Under the pieces are notes generated by a model. That model worked only from the letters and a program-made list of their open reading frames with translations, was not told where the DNA came from and made no database searches. This document shows positions 12,892 to 12,892 of a stretch of DNA of 12,892 nucleotides, in pieces. The stretch's first letter is position 1. Every line of letters starts with the position of its first letter. The DNA is from Nitrosomonadales bacterium (GTDB lineage: Bacteria; Pseudomonadota; Gammaproteobacteria; Burkholderiales; Gallionellaceae): positions 1 through 12,892 of the forward strand of contig JACREA010000080.1 of the NCBI GenBank assembly GCA_016218465.1, given 5' to 3'. A program made the translations under genes and the position numbers.

Positions 12892-12892
12892 G

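Overview
The window reads as chromosomal DNA of a betaproteobacterium, most likely Nitrosomonadales/Gallionellaceae-like. This is inferred from gene order and from recalled family resemblance, not from a search. The core is a familiar betaproteobacterial neighbourhood: ftsY-ftsE-ftsX on the minus strand, divergent from a plus-strand run of two M16 peptidase-family genes, rsmD, coaD and a 2[4Fe-4S] ferredoxin. The housekeeping genes are clearly G+C-rich. A few accessory genes (the first small gene and the HARE/GIY-YIG gene) are visibly more A+T-rich.

Layout. At 51-865 there are two small plus-strand genes of unknown function, the second one exported. At 896-3686 is the minus-strand cell-division and membrane-targeting operon ftsY, ftsE, ftsX. 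A short divergent promoter region with a 14-bp palindrome (3687-3770) follows. At 3771-6600 is an overlapping M16 pair: the first protein has the zinc-protease motif and the second lacks it, the usual arrangement of an active and an inactive partner. At 6708-8234 lie rsmD, coaD and the ferredoxin. At 8303-9365, on the minus strand, are a small lipoprotein and a secreted acid-phosphatase-like phosphoesterase. At 9424-11157 are a HARE-HTH plus GIY-YIG protein and mutM. At 11421-12800 is a GldG-like ABC-transporter auxiliary protein, whose transporter partners probably lie beyond the right edge. No gap between genes exceeds 263 bases. The 105 bases at 10237-10341 show nothing beyond the GIY-YIG ribosome-binding site.

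The most distinctive feature is the density of small palindromic repeats placed between or inside co-transcribed genes. One family (copies at 2543-2669, 6617-6690, 7253-7396 and 12818-12854) is built from the heptamer CACGGAT repeated every 10 bp in one arm and its inverse every 10 bp in the other. A second family (24-bp tandem units related to TTCGACAGGCTCAGGACA) forms the translated 3' end of ftsE and reappears between the ferredoxin and phosphoesterase genes. A third (a G-rich/C-rich double hairpin) is translated in frame between the start codon and signal peptide of the second M16 gene. A fourth ends the window. The two translated insertions have kept the reading frame.

The clearest single-gene oddity is rsmD. 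Its conserved N-terminal RIIGG segment lies upstream of the first ATG, and the only plausible start for it is an ATA codon 7 bases after an AAGGAG ribosome-binding site.
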